From positions 1 through 43,085 of the forward strand of contig CANJRD010000026.1 in NCBI GenBank assembly GCA_947476695.1: a stretch of DNA of 43,085 nucleotides, read 5' to 3'. The notes under the pieces were generated by a model that saw only the letters and a list, made by a program, of their open reading frames with translations, was not told where the DNA came from and did no database searches. Position 1 is the first letter of the stretch. Each line of letters starts with the position of its first letter. Positions 17,450 through 25,160 of this stretch are shown here, in pieces. The DNA is from Rhodospirillaceae bacterium (GTDB lineage Bacteria > Pseudomonadota > Alphaproteobacteria > Rhodospirillales > Rhodospirillaceae). The position numbers and the translations under genes were made by a program.

Positions 17450-18430
17450 ATGGTCGACGTCATGCACGGTATCGGTGTCCTGGTCAGCGAAGTCGGGCCG
17501 CGCGACGGCTTGCAGAGTATTGCGTCCGTCATGCCGACCGAGGCCAAGAAGGCCTGGATCAAGGCCGAGCACGAAGCCGGCGTGCGCGAGATCGAGGTCG
17601 GGTCCTTCGTACCGCCGAAACTCCTGCCGCAGATGGCCGACACCGCCGACATCGTGCGCTATGCGCGTACCATCCCCGGCCTGCAGGTCGCCGCACTGGT
17701 GCCGAACCTGAAGGGCGCGGAGGCGGCCATCGCCGCCGGCGCGCACAAGATCACGCTGCCGCTTTCGGTCAGCGAAACGCATAGCCTGAAGAACCTGCGT
17801 AAGACGCATGAGCAGGTGTACGAAGAGATCGCCAACATCGTCGCGCTGATCAAAGGCCTGCCGGCGGATCTGCGTCCGCACTTCGAGGGTTCCTTGTCGA
17901 CCGCGTTCGGCTGCACCATCGAAGGCGTGGTGCCGGAAGCGAAAGTCGTACAGGCGGCGGAACGCATGGTCGCGCTCGGCGTCGATGAAGTCGGCCTTGC
18001 CGACACCACGGGCTACGCCAATCCGGCGCAGGTGATGTCGGTCATCCGCGCCATCTGGAGCGCCGTGGGCCGCGACAAACTCACCGGCATCCACGTGCAC
18101 AACACGCGCGGGCTTGGCCTTGCGAACGTGCTCGCGGCATTGGAGATCGGCCTGACGACATTCGATTCATCGCTCGGCGGTCTCGGCGGTTGTCCCTTCG
18201 CCCCCGGCGCGTCCGGCAACATCGTCACCGAGGATCTGGTATTCATGCTCGACGCGATGGGCCTGAAGACCGGCATCGACCTCGAGAAGTTGCTCAAGGT
18301 GCGCGGCATCGTGACGGCCGCGGTGCCGGATGCGATGTACGGCTTCACACCGGATGCGGGTCTGCCGAAAGACTACGTGCAGGGCGGCGTGGGCTGGGGC
18401 GTCGGCAATACGAAGCTGGCGGCGGAGTAG
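17450..18430 (+). CDS. Hydroxymethylglutaryl-CoA lyase
   Basis: TIM-barrel lyase of 326 residues that cleaves HMG-CoA to acetyl-CoA and acetoacetate, a late step of leucine breakdown. Catalytic and metal residues seen are R18-D19 in EVGPRDGLQ, H215 and H217 in GIHVHNTRGLG, and C248 in the glycine-rich lid GCPFAPGASGN. These match the HMG-CoA lyase consensus rather than isopropylmalate synthase. ATG 17450 has GCGAGGG upstream; a GTG six bases earlier is possible. A stem GGGCGC/GCGCCC (18436-18452) shortly after the stop may aid termination. The divergent CoA-transferase could supply its substrate. Lyases for related acyl-CoAs exist in this family, so HMG-CoA is likely but not proven. Confidence 0.88.
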   Translation: MVDVMHGIGVLVSEVGPRDGLQSIASVMPTEAKKAWIKAEHEAGVREIEVGSFVPPKLLPQMADTADIVRYARTIPGLQVAALVPNLKGAEAAIAAGAHKITLPLSVSETHSLKNLRKTHEQVYEEIANIVALIKGLPADLRPHFEGSLSTAFGCTIEGVVPEAKVVQAAERMVALGVDEVGLADTTGYANPAQVMSVIRAIWSAVGRDKLTGIHVHNTRGLGLANVLAALEIGLTTFDSSLGGLGGCPFAPGASGNIVTEDLVFMLDAMGLKTGIDLEKLLKVRGIVTAAVPDAMYGFTPDAGLPKDYVQGGVGWGVGNTKLAAE

Positions 18431-18465
18431 GACTGGGGCGCTTTCGGCGCCCATCTTCCGCTGTC

Positions 18466-18486
18466 ATGCCGGCCTTGAGCCGGCAT
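18466..18486. repeat. REP-like palindrome upstream of the GIY-YIG gene
   Basis: ATGCCGGC (18466-18473) and GCCGGCAT (18479-18486) form a perfect 8-bp stem with the 5-base loop CTTGA. Sequences of the type GTCATGCCGGC...GCCGGCATCCA are dispersed intergenic repeats in many alphaproteobacteria. It ends 12 bases before the first candidate start of the GIY-YIG gene. Confidence 0.65.
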
Positions 18487-18498
18487 CCATTCCTCCGC

Positions 18499-18795
18499 AT
18501 GCTTGGGCCGATGTATTTCGTCTACATCATGGCAAGCGAGCACTACGGCACGCTCTACGTCGGCGTGACGAATGACTTGTTACGCCGCGCCGCAGAGCAT
18601 CGCAGCGACGCTGTGCCGGGTTTTACCAAACGCTACGGCGTTCACCGGTTGGTGTACTTCGAACCGTACGAGAGCGTTGAAGATGCGATTGTTCGGGAAA
18701 AAGTCTTGAAGCGATGGCGGCGCGACTGGAAGTGCGCGTTGATCGACCGCGAAAACCCGACGTGGCAGGACCTCTACGACGGTTTGAGTCGCTGA
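18499..18795 (+). CDS. GIY-YIG nuclease family protein
   Basis: Small protein of 98 residues (94 if ATG 18511 is used). It is a single GIY-YIG endonuclease domain of the YhbQ/UPF0213 type. The two half-motifs are FVYIMAS and TLYVGVTNDLLRRAAEHR (with the Arg needed for catalysis). FTKRYGVHRLVYFE follows, then EDAIVREKVLKRWRRDWKCALI with the conserved Glu of the active site. No other domain is fused. It is bracketed by two palindromes that resemble dispersed repeats. Genes of this type recur beside such repeats in alphaproteobacterial genomes, as I recall, but any link to repeat mobility is unproven. Confidence 0.88.
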   Translation: MLGPMYFVYIMASEHYGTLYVGVTNDLLRRAAEHRSDAVPGFTKRYGVHRLVYFEPYESVEDAIVREKVLKRWRRDWKCALIDRENPTWQDLYDGLSR

Positions 18796-18802
18796 TGAAT
18801 GG

Positions 18803-18843
18803 ACCCCGGATCGCGCGACGCAGGTGCGTCGCTTGTCCGGGGT
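18803..18843. repeat. REP-like palindrome downstream of the GIY-YIG gene
   Basis: Outer arms ACCCCGGA (18803-18810) and TCCGGGGT (18836-18843) enclose a perfect inner stem GCGACGCA/TGCGTCGC (18815-18832) with a 2-base loop. The TGGACCCCGGATC...GTCCGGGGTGAC style is common among alphaproteobacterial dispersed repeats. It starts seven bases after the GIY-YIG stop and ends 10 bases before the carbonic anhydrase stop, so it can also act as a bidirectional terminator. Confidence 0.7.
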
Positions 18844-18853
18844 GACCAGCGAA

Positions 18854-19477
18854 CTAAACTTCCGCGGGCTTGAACGCGCCCTGGCCGTCCATGATGTGCA
18901 GGGCGCCGTCGGCGAGGTCGAAGTACCAGCCGTGCAACTTCAGTGTGCCGGACGCGACGCGTTCCTTAATCCACGGGAAGCTCATCAGGTTCTTGAGCGA
19001 TTCCTTCACCGCTTCCTGCTCGACCAGACGCTGGATGTGATCGGCGGAGGCATTGCCGGCGACGGCGAGCGCACGGTCGCGCGCCGGTTCGAGCATTTTC
19101 ATCCATGAGCCGATGAAGTCCGTCGGTGTCGTATCGGCATTGCGGATCAGCGCGCCGATGCCACCGCACTTCGCGTGGCCCATGACGATGATGTTCTCGA
19201 CCTTCAGACCCAGCACGGCGAATTCCAAAGCCGCGCTCGTGCCATGATAGGCGCCGTCCGCCTGATACGGCGGCACCATGTTCGCGACGTTGCGCACCAT
19301 GAAGAAGTCGCCCGGGGCCGCGCCGAACTTCAACGAAGGATCGATGCGGCTATCGGCGCACGAGATCATCATGGCTTTCGCGGACTGCCCCTTTGCCATG
19401 AGTTCCTGCAGCATCGCCTGATGCTTGGTGTAATAGTCCGCCCGGAAGGTGCGGTAGCCGTCGAGGAATTTTTTCAT
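18854..19477 (-). CDS. Beta-class carbonic anhydrase
   Basis: Cytoplasmic zinc enzyme of 207 residues interconverting CO2 and bicarbonate, supplying bicarbonate for carboxylases such as the carB product. Zinc-site residues are C40, D42 (CADSR), H101 and C104 (HAKCGG). The start is ATG 19477 (MKKFLDGYRTFRADYY); a longer reading to 19567 adds 30 residues without homology character. There is no signal peptide. The 212 bases between it and the winged-helix gene (19478-19689) hold no gene I can support. Confidence 0.95.
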   Translation of the reverse strand: MKKFLDGYRTFRADYYTKHQAMLQELMAKGQSAKAMMISCADSRIDPSLKFGAAPGDFFMVRNVANMVPPYQADGAYHGTSAALEFAVLGLKVENIIVMGHAKCGGIGALIRNADTTPTDFIGSWMKMLEPARDRALAVAGNASADHIQRLVEQEAVKESLKNLMSFPWIKERVASGTLKLHGWYFDLADGALHIMDGQGAFKPAEV

Positions 19478-19689
19478 AAGCCCCGTGTAGCGACAAAAAA
19501 CGGCGAACGCAACCGCATGCGAGACGTGTTTACGAGACTGTGAAATCACCCGCAGGGCGGCCTTCAAGCCAAGTCACCGCGATGCATCCGGCCGCTGTGA
19601 ATACAGCGATAATTGCGAAATACGCGGTCATCCCGGCCGCCGCTGTATGAGAATGAAAAAGCCTCGCGCAACCGTGATCAGGCGGCTCC

Positions 19690-20001
19690 TTATTCTTCGG
19701 TTGCCGCGGCGCCGCCGTCGAGGATGTCGCGGAGGAAGGCGACGTGCTGCTCGAAGGCTTTGCGTCCGGCCTTGGTGATCGCCAACGTGGTGCGCGGTTT
19801 CTTGCCCACGAATTCTTTCGTGACGGTGATGTAGCCGGCGGTCTCGAGCGTCGTGATATGCGCGCCGAGATTACCGTCGGAAGCGCCGGTGATCGCTTTC
19901 AGTCGCGGGAAGTCGATTGCCCCGTTACGAGCTTGAGCGTTCAGCGCCGACATGATCTTCAGACGCACGGACTGATGGATGATTTCGTCGGGTGCGTTCA
20001 T
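19690..20001 (-). CDS. Winged-helix transcriptional regulator
   Basis: A 103-residue single-domain DNA-binding protein (HTH_34/MarR-like winged helix). Helices are VRLKIMSALNAQA and DFPRLKAITGASDGNLGAHITTLETAGY (recognition helix); the wing is ITVTKEFVGKKPRTTLAITKAG; a dimerisation helix ends the protein. ATG 20001 begins two bases after the stop of the membrane gene upstream, so the two form one operon. Related pairs of small wHTH regulator and membrane protein are common. It probably represses its own operon through the two palindromes at 20592-20639, by inference. The reading that extends to 20631 in this frame is out of frame with the real membrane gene and is not used. Confidence 0.85.
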   Translation of the reverse strand: MNAPDEIIHQSVRLKIMSALNAQARNGAIDFPRLKAITGASDGNLGAHITTLETAGYITVTKEFVGKKPRTTLAITKAGRKAFEQHVAFLRDILDGGAAATEE

Positions 20002-20003
20002 GG

Positions 20004-20570
20004 CTAGGCCCGCCGCATCCAGAAGCCGCCGATCAGCAGCGATCCGCCGCCGACAATCGAGATCATCGCCGAAGCATGCGGTAGATGCAGCCAATAGATC
20101 GCCGCCGACAAGGCGGCCACCGCGCTGCCGATGATGACGTAACGGATGCCGATCCACACACCGACGCCGACATAGAGCGCGCCGATCAGCAGGGCGAAGA
20201 ACGTCGTCGCCTGCGCCGCCGATGTCGGATGCATCAGCACCATCGCCGCGACGGCGAAGACCACGTACGCAGCCATGCTGGTCAGCACGCGGGAGGTGCG
20301 CCGCGCGGCGGTCACACGGTCGCTGTCCTTGCGCGCCATGCTGCGGCCGATCATCACCGAGCCGATGGCGCCAATGGTGTCGGCCACCATCCAGGCGCTG
20401 CCGGCGCTCTGCGGGGCAATGTCGCTCACAACGCCGGAGACAAGCCACAACGTGCCCCACAGCAGCAGGTGGCTGCTGGCGTGGCGATAGTGCGTGTAGG
20501 CGCGGCTTTGATCGGCGGCGGCGTGGATGTCGCTCAACGCCGCGGCGGCGTCGGATTGGCTCAGGACCAT
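20004..20570 (-). CDS. Small multi-pass membrane protein co-transcribed with wHTH regulator
   Basis: A 188-residue inner-membrane protein of unknown function. About five to six hydrophobic segments are visible: LLLWGTLWLVSGVVSDIA, WMVADTIGAIGSVMIG, VLTSMAAYVVFAVAAMVL, TTFFALLIGALYVGVGVWIGI, VIIGSAVAALSAAIYWL and ISIVGGGSLLIGGFWM. The N-terminus (LSDIHAAADQSRAYTHYRHASSHLLLWG) is soluble and helical. ATG 20570 follows GGAGCC. It is the first gene of a two-gene operon with the winged-helix regulator, so it may sense or export whatever that regulator responds to. Confidence 0.75.
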   Translation of the reverse strand: MVLSQSDAAAALSDIHAAADQSRAYTHYRHASSHLLLWGTLWLVSGVVSDIAPQSAGSAWMVADTIGAIGSVMIGRSMARKDSDRVTAARRTSRVLTSMAAYVVFAVAAMVLMHPTSAAQATTFFALLIGALYVGVGVWIGIRYVIIGSAVAALSAAIYWLHLPHASAMISIVGGGSLLIGGFWMRRA

Positions 20571-20591
20571 CTGGAGGCTCCTCTGTTGACG

Positions 20592-20639
20592 ACTCTGTTA
20601 TGCAGAGTACTCCATCCAGTAACTCTGTCAAGAAGAGTT
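20592..20639 (-). promoter_or_regulatory. Promoter with twin operators for the membrane/wHTH operon
   Basis: On the minus strand, -35 TTGACA (20626-20631) and -10 TACTCT (20604-20609) are 16 bases apart. Two palindromes cover them: ACTCTG-N5-CAGAGT (20592-20608) over the -10, and AACTCT-N7-AGAGTT (20621-20639) over the -35. Their centres are 30 bases apart, about three helical turns, so dimers would bind the same face. This is the arrangement expected for autorepression by the winged-helix protein. Confidence 0.7.
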
Positions 20640-20664
20640 CTCTACCAAAGGCCCGGGGGACATG

Positions 20665-20700
20665 AAAAACCCCGCCAAGCTCGCGCCGGGCGGGGTTTTC
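20665..20700 (-). terminator. Terminator downstream of icd (bidirectional)
   Basis: AAAACCCCGCC (20666-20676) pairs perfectly with GGCGGGGTTTT (20689-20699). In the minus direction the stem is followed by TTTTT, giving an intrinsic terminator 23 bases after the icd stop. Confidence 0.85.
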
Positions 20701-20722
20701 CGAGGTCTCTGCGCAGAAGCGT

Positions 20723-21940
20723 CTAGAGCTTCATCGCCCGCTTCAATTTGCCGTCGAGGGTGTCGAGGAACTGGTTGGTGGTCTCCCACGGCTGTTCCGG
20801 ACCCACAAGGATCGCGAGGTCCTTGGTCATGTGGCCCGCTTCGATCGCTTCGATGCAGACCTTCTCGAGGGTGTCGGCGAACTTCACGACATCCGGCGTG
20901 CCGTCGAACTGGCCGCGATACTTCAGGCCCTGCGTCCAGGCGAAGATCGACGCCACCGGGTTGGTGGACGTTTCCTTGCCCTTCTGATGCAGGCGATAGT
21001 GACGCGTCACGGTGCCGTGCGCGGCTTCCGCTTCCACGGTCTTGCCGTCGGCGGTGAGCAGCACCGAGGTCATCATGCCGAGCGAGCCGAAGCCCTGCGC
21101 GACCGTGTCGGACTGCACGTCGCCGTCGTAGTTCTTACAGGCCCAGACGAAGTTGCCGGACCACTTCAAGGCCGAGGCGACCATGTCGTCGATCAGGCGG
21201 TGCTCGTAGGTGATTTTCTTGGCTTCGAACTTTTCCTTGAAATCGCGGTCGTAGATTTCCTGGAAGATGTCTTTGAAGCGGCCGTCATAGGCTTTCAGGA
21301 TGGTGTTCTTCGTCGACAGATACACCGGCCAGCCGCGCGTCAGGCCGTAGTTCAGGCACGACATTGCGAAGTCGGCGATGGAGGCGTCGAGGTTGTACAT
21401 GCCCATCGCAACGCCCGCGCCCGGGAAGTCATAGACTTCGTAGTTCACCGGCGCGCCGCCGTCGGCGGGCGTGTAGGTCATGGTCAGCTTGCCCTTGCCG
21501 GGCACCTTGAAGTCGGTCGCCTTGTATTGGTCGCCGAAGCCGTGACGGCCGATGACGATCGGCTGCGTCCAACCCGGCACCAGACGCGGCACGTTCTTGC
21601 AGATGATCGGCTCGCGGAAGATTGTGCCGCCGAGGATGTTGCGGATCGTGCCGTTGGGCGACTTCCACATCTTCTTCAGATTGAACTCCTTCACCCGCGC
21701 TTCGTCGGGGGTGATGGTGGCGCACTTCACGCCGACGCCGTACTTCTTGATCGCGTTCGCGGAATCAACAGTGATCTGGTCGTCGGTCTTGTCGCGGCTT
21801 TCGATGCCAAGATCGAAGTACTTGATGTCGACGTCGAGGTACGGCGTGATCAGCTTGTCCTTGATGAACTGCCAGATGATGCGCGTCATCTCATCGCCGT
21901 CGAGGTCGACGATCGGGTTCTTGACTTGAATCTTCGGCAT
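20723..21940 (-). CDS. icd: Isocitrate dehydrogenase (NADP+)
   Basis: TCA-cycle enzyme of 405 residues that converts isocitrate to 2-oxoglutarate, CO2 and NADPH. It is the dimeric, eukaryote-like type II form: [23 protein letters not shown] at the start, [21 protein letters not shown] (substrate phosphate site), [25 protein letters not shown], and [11 protein letters not shown] for NADP binding. The length matches the family. ATG 21940 is followed by the standard N-terminus. The 182 bases upstream to the LOG gene (21941-22122) presumably hold its promoter. Confidence 0.97.
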   Translation of the reverse strand: MPKIQVKNPIVDLDGDEMTRIIWQFIKDKLITPYLDVDIKYFDLGIESRDKTDDQITVDSANAIKKYGVGVKCATITPDEARVKEFNLKKMWKSPNGTIRNILGGTIFREPIICKNVPRLVPGWTQPIVIGRHGFGDQYKATDFKVPGKGKLTMTYTPADGGAPVNYEVYDFPGAGVAMGMYNLDASIADFAMSCLNYGLTRGWPVYLSTKNTILKAYDGRFKDIFQEIYDRDFKEKFEAKKITYEHRLIDDMVASALKWSGNFVWACKNYDGDVQSDTVAQGFGSLGMMTSVLLTADGKTVEAEAAHGTVTRHYRLHQKGKETSTNPVASIFAWTQGLKYRGQFDGTPDVVKFADTLEKVCIEAIEAGHMTKDLAILVGPEQPWETTNQFLDTLDGKLKRAMKL

Positions 21941-22122
21941 GGAAATCCCCTAAGTGGCCGGTTTCCGGCGGCGTATCCGCGAAGCGGGGAGACTCAAGCC
22001 CGCCGTTCGGCAGCCGTGGTTTTGATCAATTTTGAAGGCGGCAAAGTAGGGCATCCGCGCGCAACGGCGCAAGCTGGGATTCACGCGGGAATCGGCCTGA
22101 AAAAGCGGTGCGGGGCTTTGAC

Positions 22123-22740
22123 TTAAGTCCGTTGGAAGGCGCTGACGCCATCGATAGTGAAACTCAACAGGGGTTTCGGCGCCGCGAGTTCTTGCTCCAC
22201 GGTCGGAATCACATCCGCGGCACGGCTCACCACGGTCATCAACGCCTCGTGACCCGAATGGGCGAAGCCCTTGGCGATGATCTGGGAGAACAGCGCGATT
22301 AAATGATCCCAATAGCCGCCGACGTTGAGCACCACGATGGGCTTGTTGTGGCGATGCAGCTGGCGCCACGTCACCATCTCGAAGAACTCCTCCATCGTGC
22401 CGACGCCGCCCGGCAGGATGCAGAACGCATCGGCGCGCTCGAACATCTCGCGCTTGCGGGTGTGCATGTCGGGCACGATCAGCAGTTCGCTCGCGTCGGT
22501 ATGGGCGAGTTCCTTGTTCTGCAAGAATTCGGGGATGATGCCGATGACCTTGCCGTTGCCGGCCAGGGCCGCATCAGCCACGGCGCCCATCAAACCAGTA
22601 CGGCCGCCACCCCACACCAACCTGCTGCCGTTGGCGGCGAGGGCCTGACCCAAGGCCAGGGCTTCGGTTCGGTAGGCCGGATCGACGCCAGGCGACGAGC
22701 CGCAATAAACGCACAACGCGCCGAGATGAACGGTGCTCAT
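22123..22740 (-). CDS. LOG-family nucleotide 5'-monophosphate phosphoribohydrolase
   Basis: Rossmann-fold protein of 205 residues of the TIGR00730/LOG group, which releases the base from (cytokinin) nucleoside monophosphates. Bacterial members probably act on AMP-like nucleotides. Motifs are CVYCGSSPG (17-region), LVWGGGRTGLMGAVADAAL and the family signature PGGVGTMEEFFE, which holds the catalytic Glu. MSTVHLGALCVYCG starts at ATG 22740. The physiological substrate here is not determinable. Confidence 0.9.
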   Translation of the reverse strand: MSTVHLGALCVYCGSSPGVDPAYRTEALALGQALAANGSRLVWGGGRTGLMGAVADAALAGNGKVIGIIPEFLQNKELAHTDASELLIVPDMHTRKREMFERADAFCILPGGVGTMEEFFEMVTWRQLHRHNKPIVVLNVGGYWDHLIALFSQIIAKGFAHSGHEALMTVVSRAADVIPTVEQELAAPKPLLSFTIDGVSAFQRT

Positions 22741-22879
22741 GGAATGATTGCGTCCCCACGTTCGTCACTAAAAATCGGCCAGCGCCCTTGCCCCGCCGGA
22801 AGCTTGTTTGTACAGCTCAGAGCGCGGTTGCGTCGATGGCCTGCCTGCCGTCGGGCCTCTCGCGGGGGAGGTCAGGTTC

Positions 22880-23314
22880 GTGACGCGTTGGATCAGGCTC
22901 TTTGCTGTCGCGCTTCTCGCGGTGCCTATGAGCGCTCGGGCGCAGGGCGGGCTCGCGCAAGATCCCATCGTCGCTTACCGCGTCGAAGTGATGAAATCGC
23001 TGGGCACGCAAGCCGCGGCCCTTGGCGCCATCATGCAAAAGAAAGTGCCGTTCGATCAGAACATCGCCTTGCATGCGGAAGCGATCTCGCTGGGTGCGCG
23101 CGAAGCGCTGAAGGCCTTCGAGCCGAAGCAACCCGGCGGCGCGTCGCGACCGGAATTGTGGGACCACTGGGCCGATGTGTCGGCGCGTTTCAAAGCCCTC
23201 GACGCGGCGGCGGCGGATATCGCGAAGCAGGCGAAGGCCGGGCCGGTCGATCCGAAGACTCTGCTTGCGGCGCTCACCTGCAAATCCTGTCACGATCTGT
23301 ATCGCATTAGGTAG
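22880..23314 (+). CDS. Cytochrome c'
   Basis: Periplasmic four-helix c-type cytochrome of 144 residues. The signal peptide is MTRWIRLFAVALLAVPMSARA, with likely cleavage at ARA-Q. The mature part (DPIVAYRVEVMKSLGTQAAALGAIM) is helical. The heme-binding CKSCH lies at 134-138, near the C-terminus as in cytochrome c'. These proteins bind NO or CO or act in electron transfer. GTG 22880 is chosen because GGGGGAGG lies upstream and a signal peptide starts there; longer readings add a non-signal leader. Its stop lies one base from the stop of the convergent cytochrome b gene. Confidence 0.88.
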   Translation: MTRWIRLFAVALLAVPMSARAQGGLAQDPIVAYRVEVMKSLGTQAAALGAIMQKKVPFDQNIALHAEAISLGAREALKAFEPKQPGGASRPELWDHWADVSARFKALDAAAADIAKQAKAGPVDPKTLLAALTCKSCHDLYRIR

Positions 23315-23315
23315 C

Positions 23316-24050
23316 CTAAGCGGCGAAGCGCACGACCGCCCACACCGCAACGCCGGCGACGGCGGCCAGCAGCAATCCCAGCAGCGTCGGCGCGAAGGTG
23401 AGGTCCGGCGTCGGAGTTCCCGGCGGCACGACGCGGCGACCGCTGAACATCGCGCCGATCAGGTTTTCGCGACGCGCCAGCACATAATAAAGGACGGCGA
23501 TGACGTGCACGATCACGAGGATCTGGATGATCGTCCAGTTGTACGCATGTATCGTGGCCAGCAGCTTCGCCGTCGGCTCGCCGACGTGCCCGTTGAACGG
23601 TGCGGTGAAGGCGTAGGGATCGTCGTCGTCGGTGAGGACCAGGCCCGTCACCGCCTGTACCGTCAGAAGCACCAGCATCAGTACGATCATCACCGCGCCG
23701 GCCGGGTTATGGCCCGGCACGAAGTCCGGCTCGGCGCGCAGACGGCGCAGGTGATCGAAGACTTGCCATGGGCCGCGCACGAAGCTCGCAAAGCGCGCGC
23801 TTTCGGAACCGAATACGCCCCAGACGATACGGAACACCAGCAGGCTGAGGACCGTCAGCCCGCTGTAGAGATGGATGTCGAGTGTGGGGATGACCTGTCC
23901 GCCGCCGGGCAGGCTCATCGGGATCTTGATCGTCATCGTCCGGAACTCGCCGGTGACGAAGCTCAAGCCGACCAGCAGCACGAGCAGCCAATGGAACAGG
24001 CGCGTCGGCAGGTCCCAGACCGTCACTGTGCGCACGAACGCATCCGACAT
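23316..24050 (-). CDS. Cytochrome b561-type di-heme membrane protein
   Basis: Inner-membrane protein of 244 residues of the bacterial b561/Ni-hydrogenase cytochrome b type. The N-terminal VWDLPTRLFHWLLVLLVGLSF is the family signature with a heme-ligand His. Further His residues lie in IHLYSGLTVLSLLVFRIVWG, HAYNWTIIQILVIVHVIAVLYY and near GHNPAG. An extra C-terminal helix (LLGLLLAAVAGVAVWAVV) follows. In many proteobacteria this gene pairs with a cytochrome c' gene as an electron-donor couple. Here the two are convergent rather than in one operon. Confidence 0.87.
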   Translation of the reverse strand: MSDAFVRTVTVWDLPTRLFHWLLVLLVGLSFVTGEFRTMTIKIPMSLPGGGQVIPTLDIHLYSGLTVLSLLVFRIVWGVFGSESARFASFVRGPWQVFDHLRRLRAEPDFVPGHNPAGAVMIVLMLVLLTVQAVTGLVLTDDDDPYAFTAPFNGHVGEPTAKLLATIHAYNWTIIQILVIVHVIAVLYYVLARRENLIGAMFSGRRVVPPGTPTPDLTFAPTLLGLLLAAVAGVAVWAVVRFAA

Positions 24051-24181
24051 GCAGGTCCCCCGACGGGCCTTTGCTGCGGCGCTTGGTTTTTGCGTGCAAA
24101 GGCCGCATAACGATCATAGGTCGGGATTGCGCGATCCGGCAATTCCGCAATCTTGGTCTGCACATCCTGGTCTCAAGGTCG

Positions 24182-25033
24182 ATGCCAGCTTCGCCGCTCG
24201 CACTACTGCTCCCGTTCGTCATCAGTCTCCTCATTCCGCTGGGCTTGCGCTTCGGTCTGGGGGCTGAGCGCGCACAGCGGTTTGGCAGCATTGGCGCGCC
24301 GCTGGTTTTCCTGATCAGCTGGGGCGTGATCGTGCGGCCGGGCTGGCTGGCCTACGATCCGCTCGGGCGCATCGGTCACATCGTGGTGGGCGGGATGTTG
24401 CTCGGCCTGCTGCTCGATACCTTCATTCAGCGTCGCGTGTTGGTCATCGCCGCGGCGGCGATCTACATCGCGGTCTGCGCGTGGATGGAAGCTGTCGGCG
24501 GTGTGTGGCCGAAGCAGGTTACCACCGGGATGTTCGCCGCCTTCGTCGTCGGCGCCGCTGTCGGAGGTGGGCTCCTGTGGCGCATCGATCTGCTGCGCCG
24601 TTCCGAACAGCCCTACATTGCCTCCACCACCGCGACCTTGCTTCAGCTCACGCTGATGGCGGCCAGTCTGGCTTTGGTCGCCGGCGTGGCGGAGGACGTT
24701 CCGCTGCGGGCGGGCGCGATGATCCTGGCGGCCGTGATCGCCGGCTATCTCGTCTTCAGCGCCGTTTTCGCGCTCGAACTCGACAACCTCATGGTCCTAG
24801 TCCTGGGCGGGGCCTTATTCGGGATCGCCTGGGCCCTGGTCGAGCGCAACCACGCTGCGGCCCCAGGTGTCGCCCTCTCGGGGCTGATTCTGTTCGCCGA
24901 AGGCACCGCGCAGCGGGTTTCGCTGCCCAAAGCGGGGATCAGCCGGATTCTTTACCCTCTGATCCTGGCAATCACGGCTCTGGGGCCTATTCTGCTGGCT
25001 GCCCTCTTGACCTATGCCGTAAGGGCAACGTAA
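24182..25033 (+). CDS. Multi-pass membrane protein of unknown function
   Basis: A 283-residue inner-membrane protein with about nine hydrophobic segments, roughly at 6-24, 36-51, 62-80, 86-102, 114-133, 150-170, 176-199, 203-220 and 256-280. I do not recognise a family. Short charged loops and no cysteine clusters or His pairs argue against a redox role. ATG 24182 (MPASPLALLLPF) has AAGG just upstream. A longer frame to 24071 overlaps the divergent cytochrome b promoter and is unlikely. It is on the opposite strand from cytochrome b and upstream of the LysM gene, with 127 bases between. Confidence 0.6.
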   Translation: MPASPLALLLPFVISLLIPLGLRFGLGAERAQRFGSIGAPLVFLISWGVIVRPGWLAYDPLGRIGHIVVGGMLLGLLLDTFIQRRVLVIAAAAIYIAVCAWMEAVGGVWPKQVTTGMFAAFVVGAAVGGGLLWRIDLLRRSEQPYIASTTATLLQLTLMAASLALVAGVAEDVPLRAGAMILAAVIAGYLVFSAVFALELDNLMVLVLGGALFGIAWALVERNHAAAPGVALSGLILFAEGTAQRVSLPKAGISRILYPLILAITALGPILLAALLTYAVRAT

Positions 25034-25160
25034 CCCCCTGTTTACAAAGATATGCTTGGTTTAACAGGCTGGTGGGTTTCCATCTGGGGCGGCGCTTGGC
25101 ACAATTGCCCTATGGCCGCCGATGGCGCCGATTTTAAATTTCTGATCTGGCAGACGCGTA

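Noticed and set aside
20002-20631. N-terminal extension of the winged-helix gene in its own frame
   Set aside because: The extension is Arg-rich and lies over the real membrane protein gene in another frame; ATG 20001 fits the domain.
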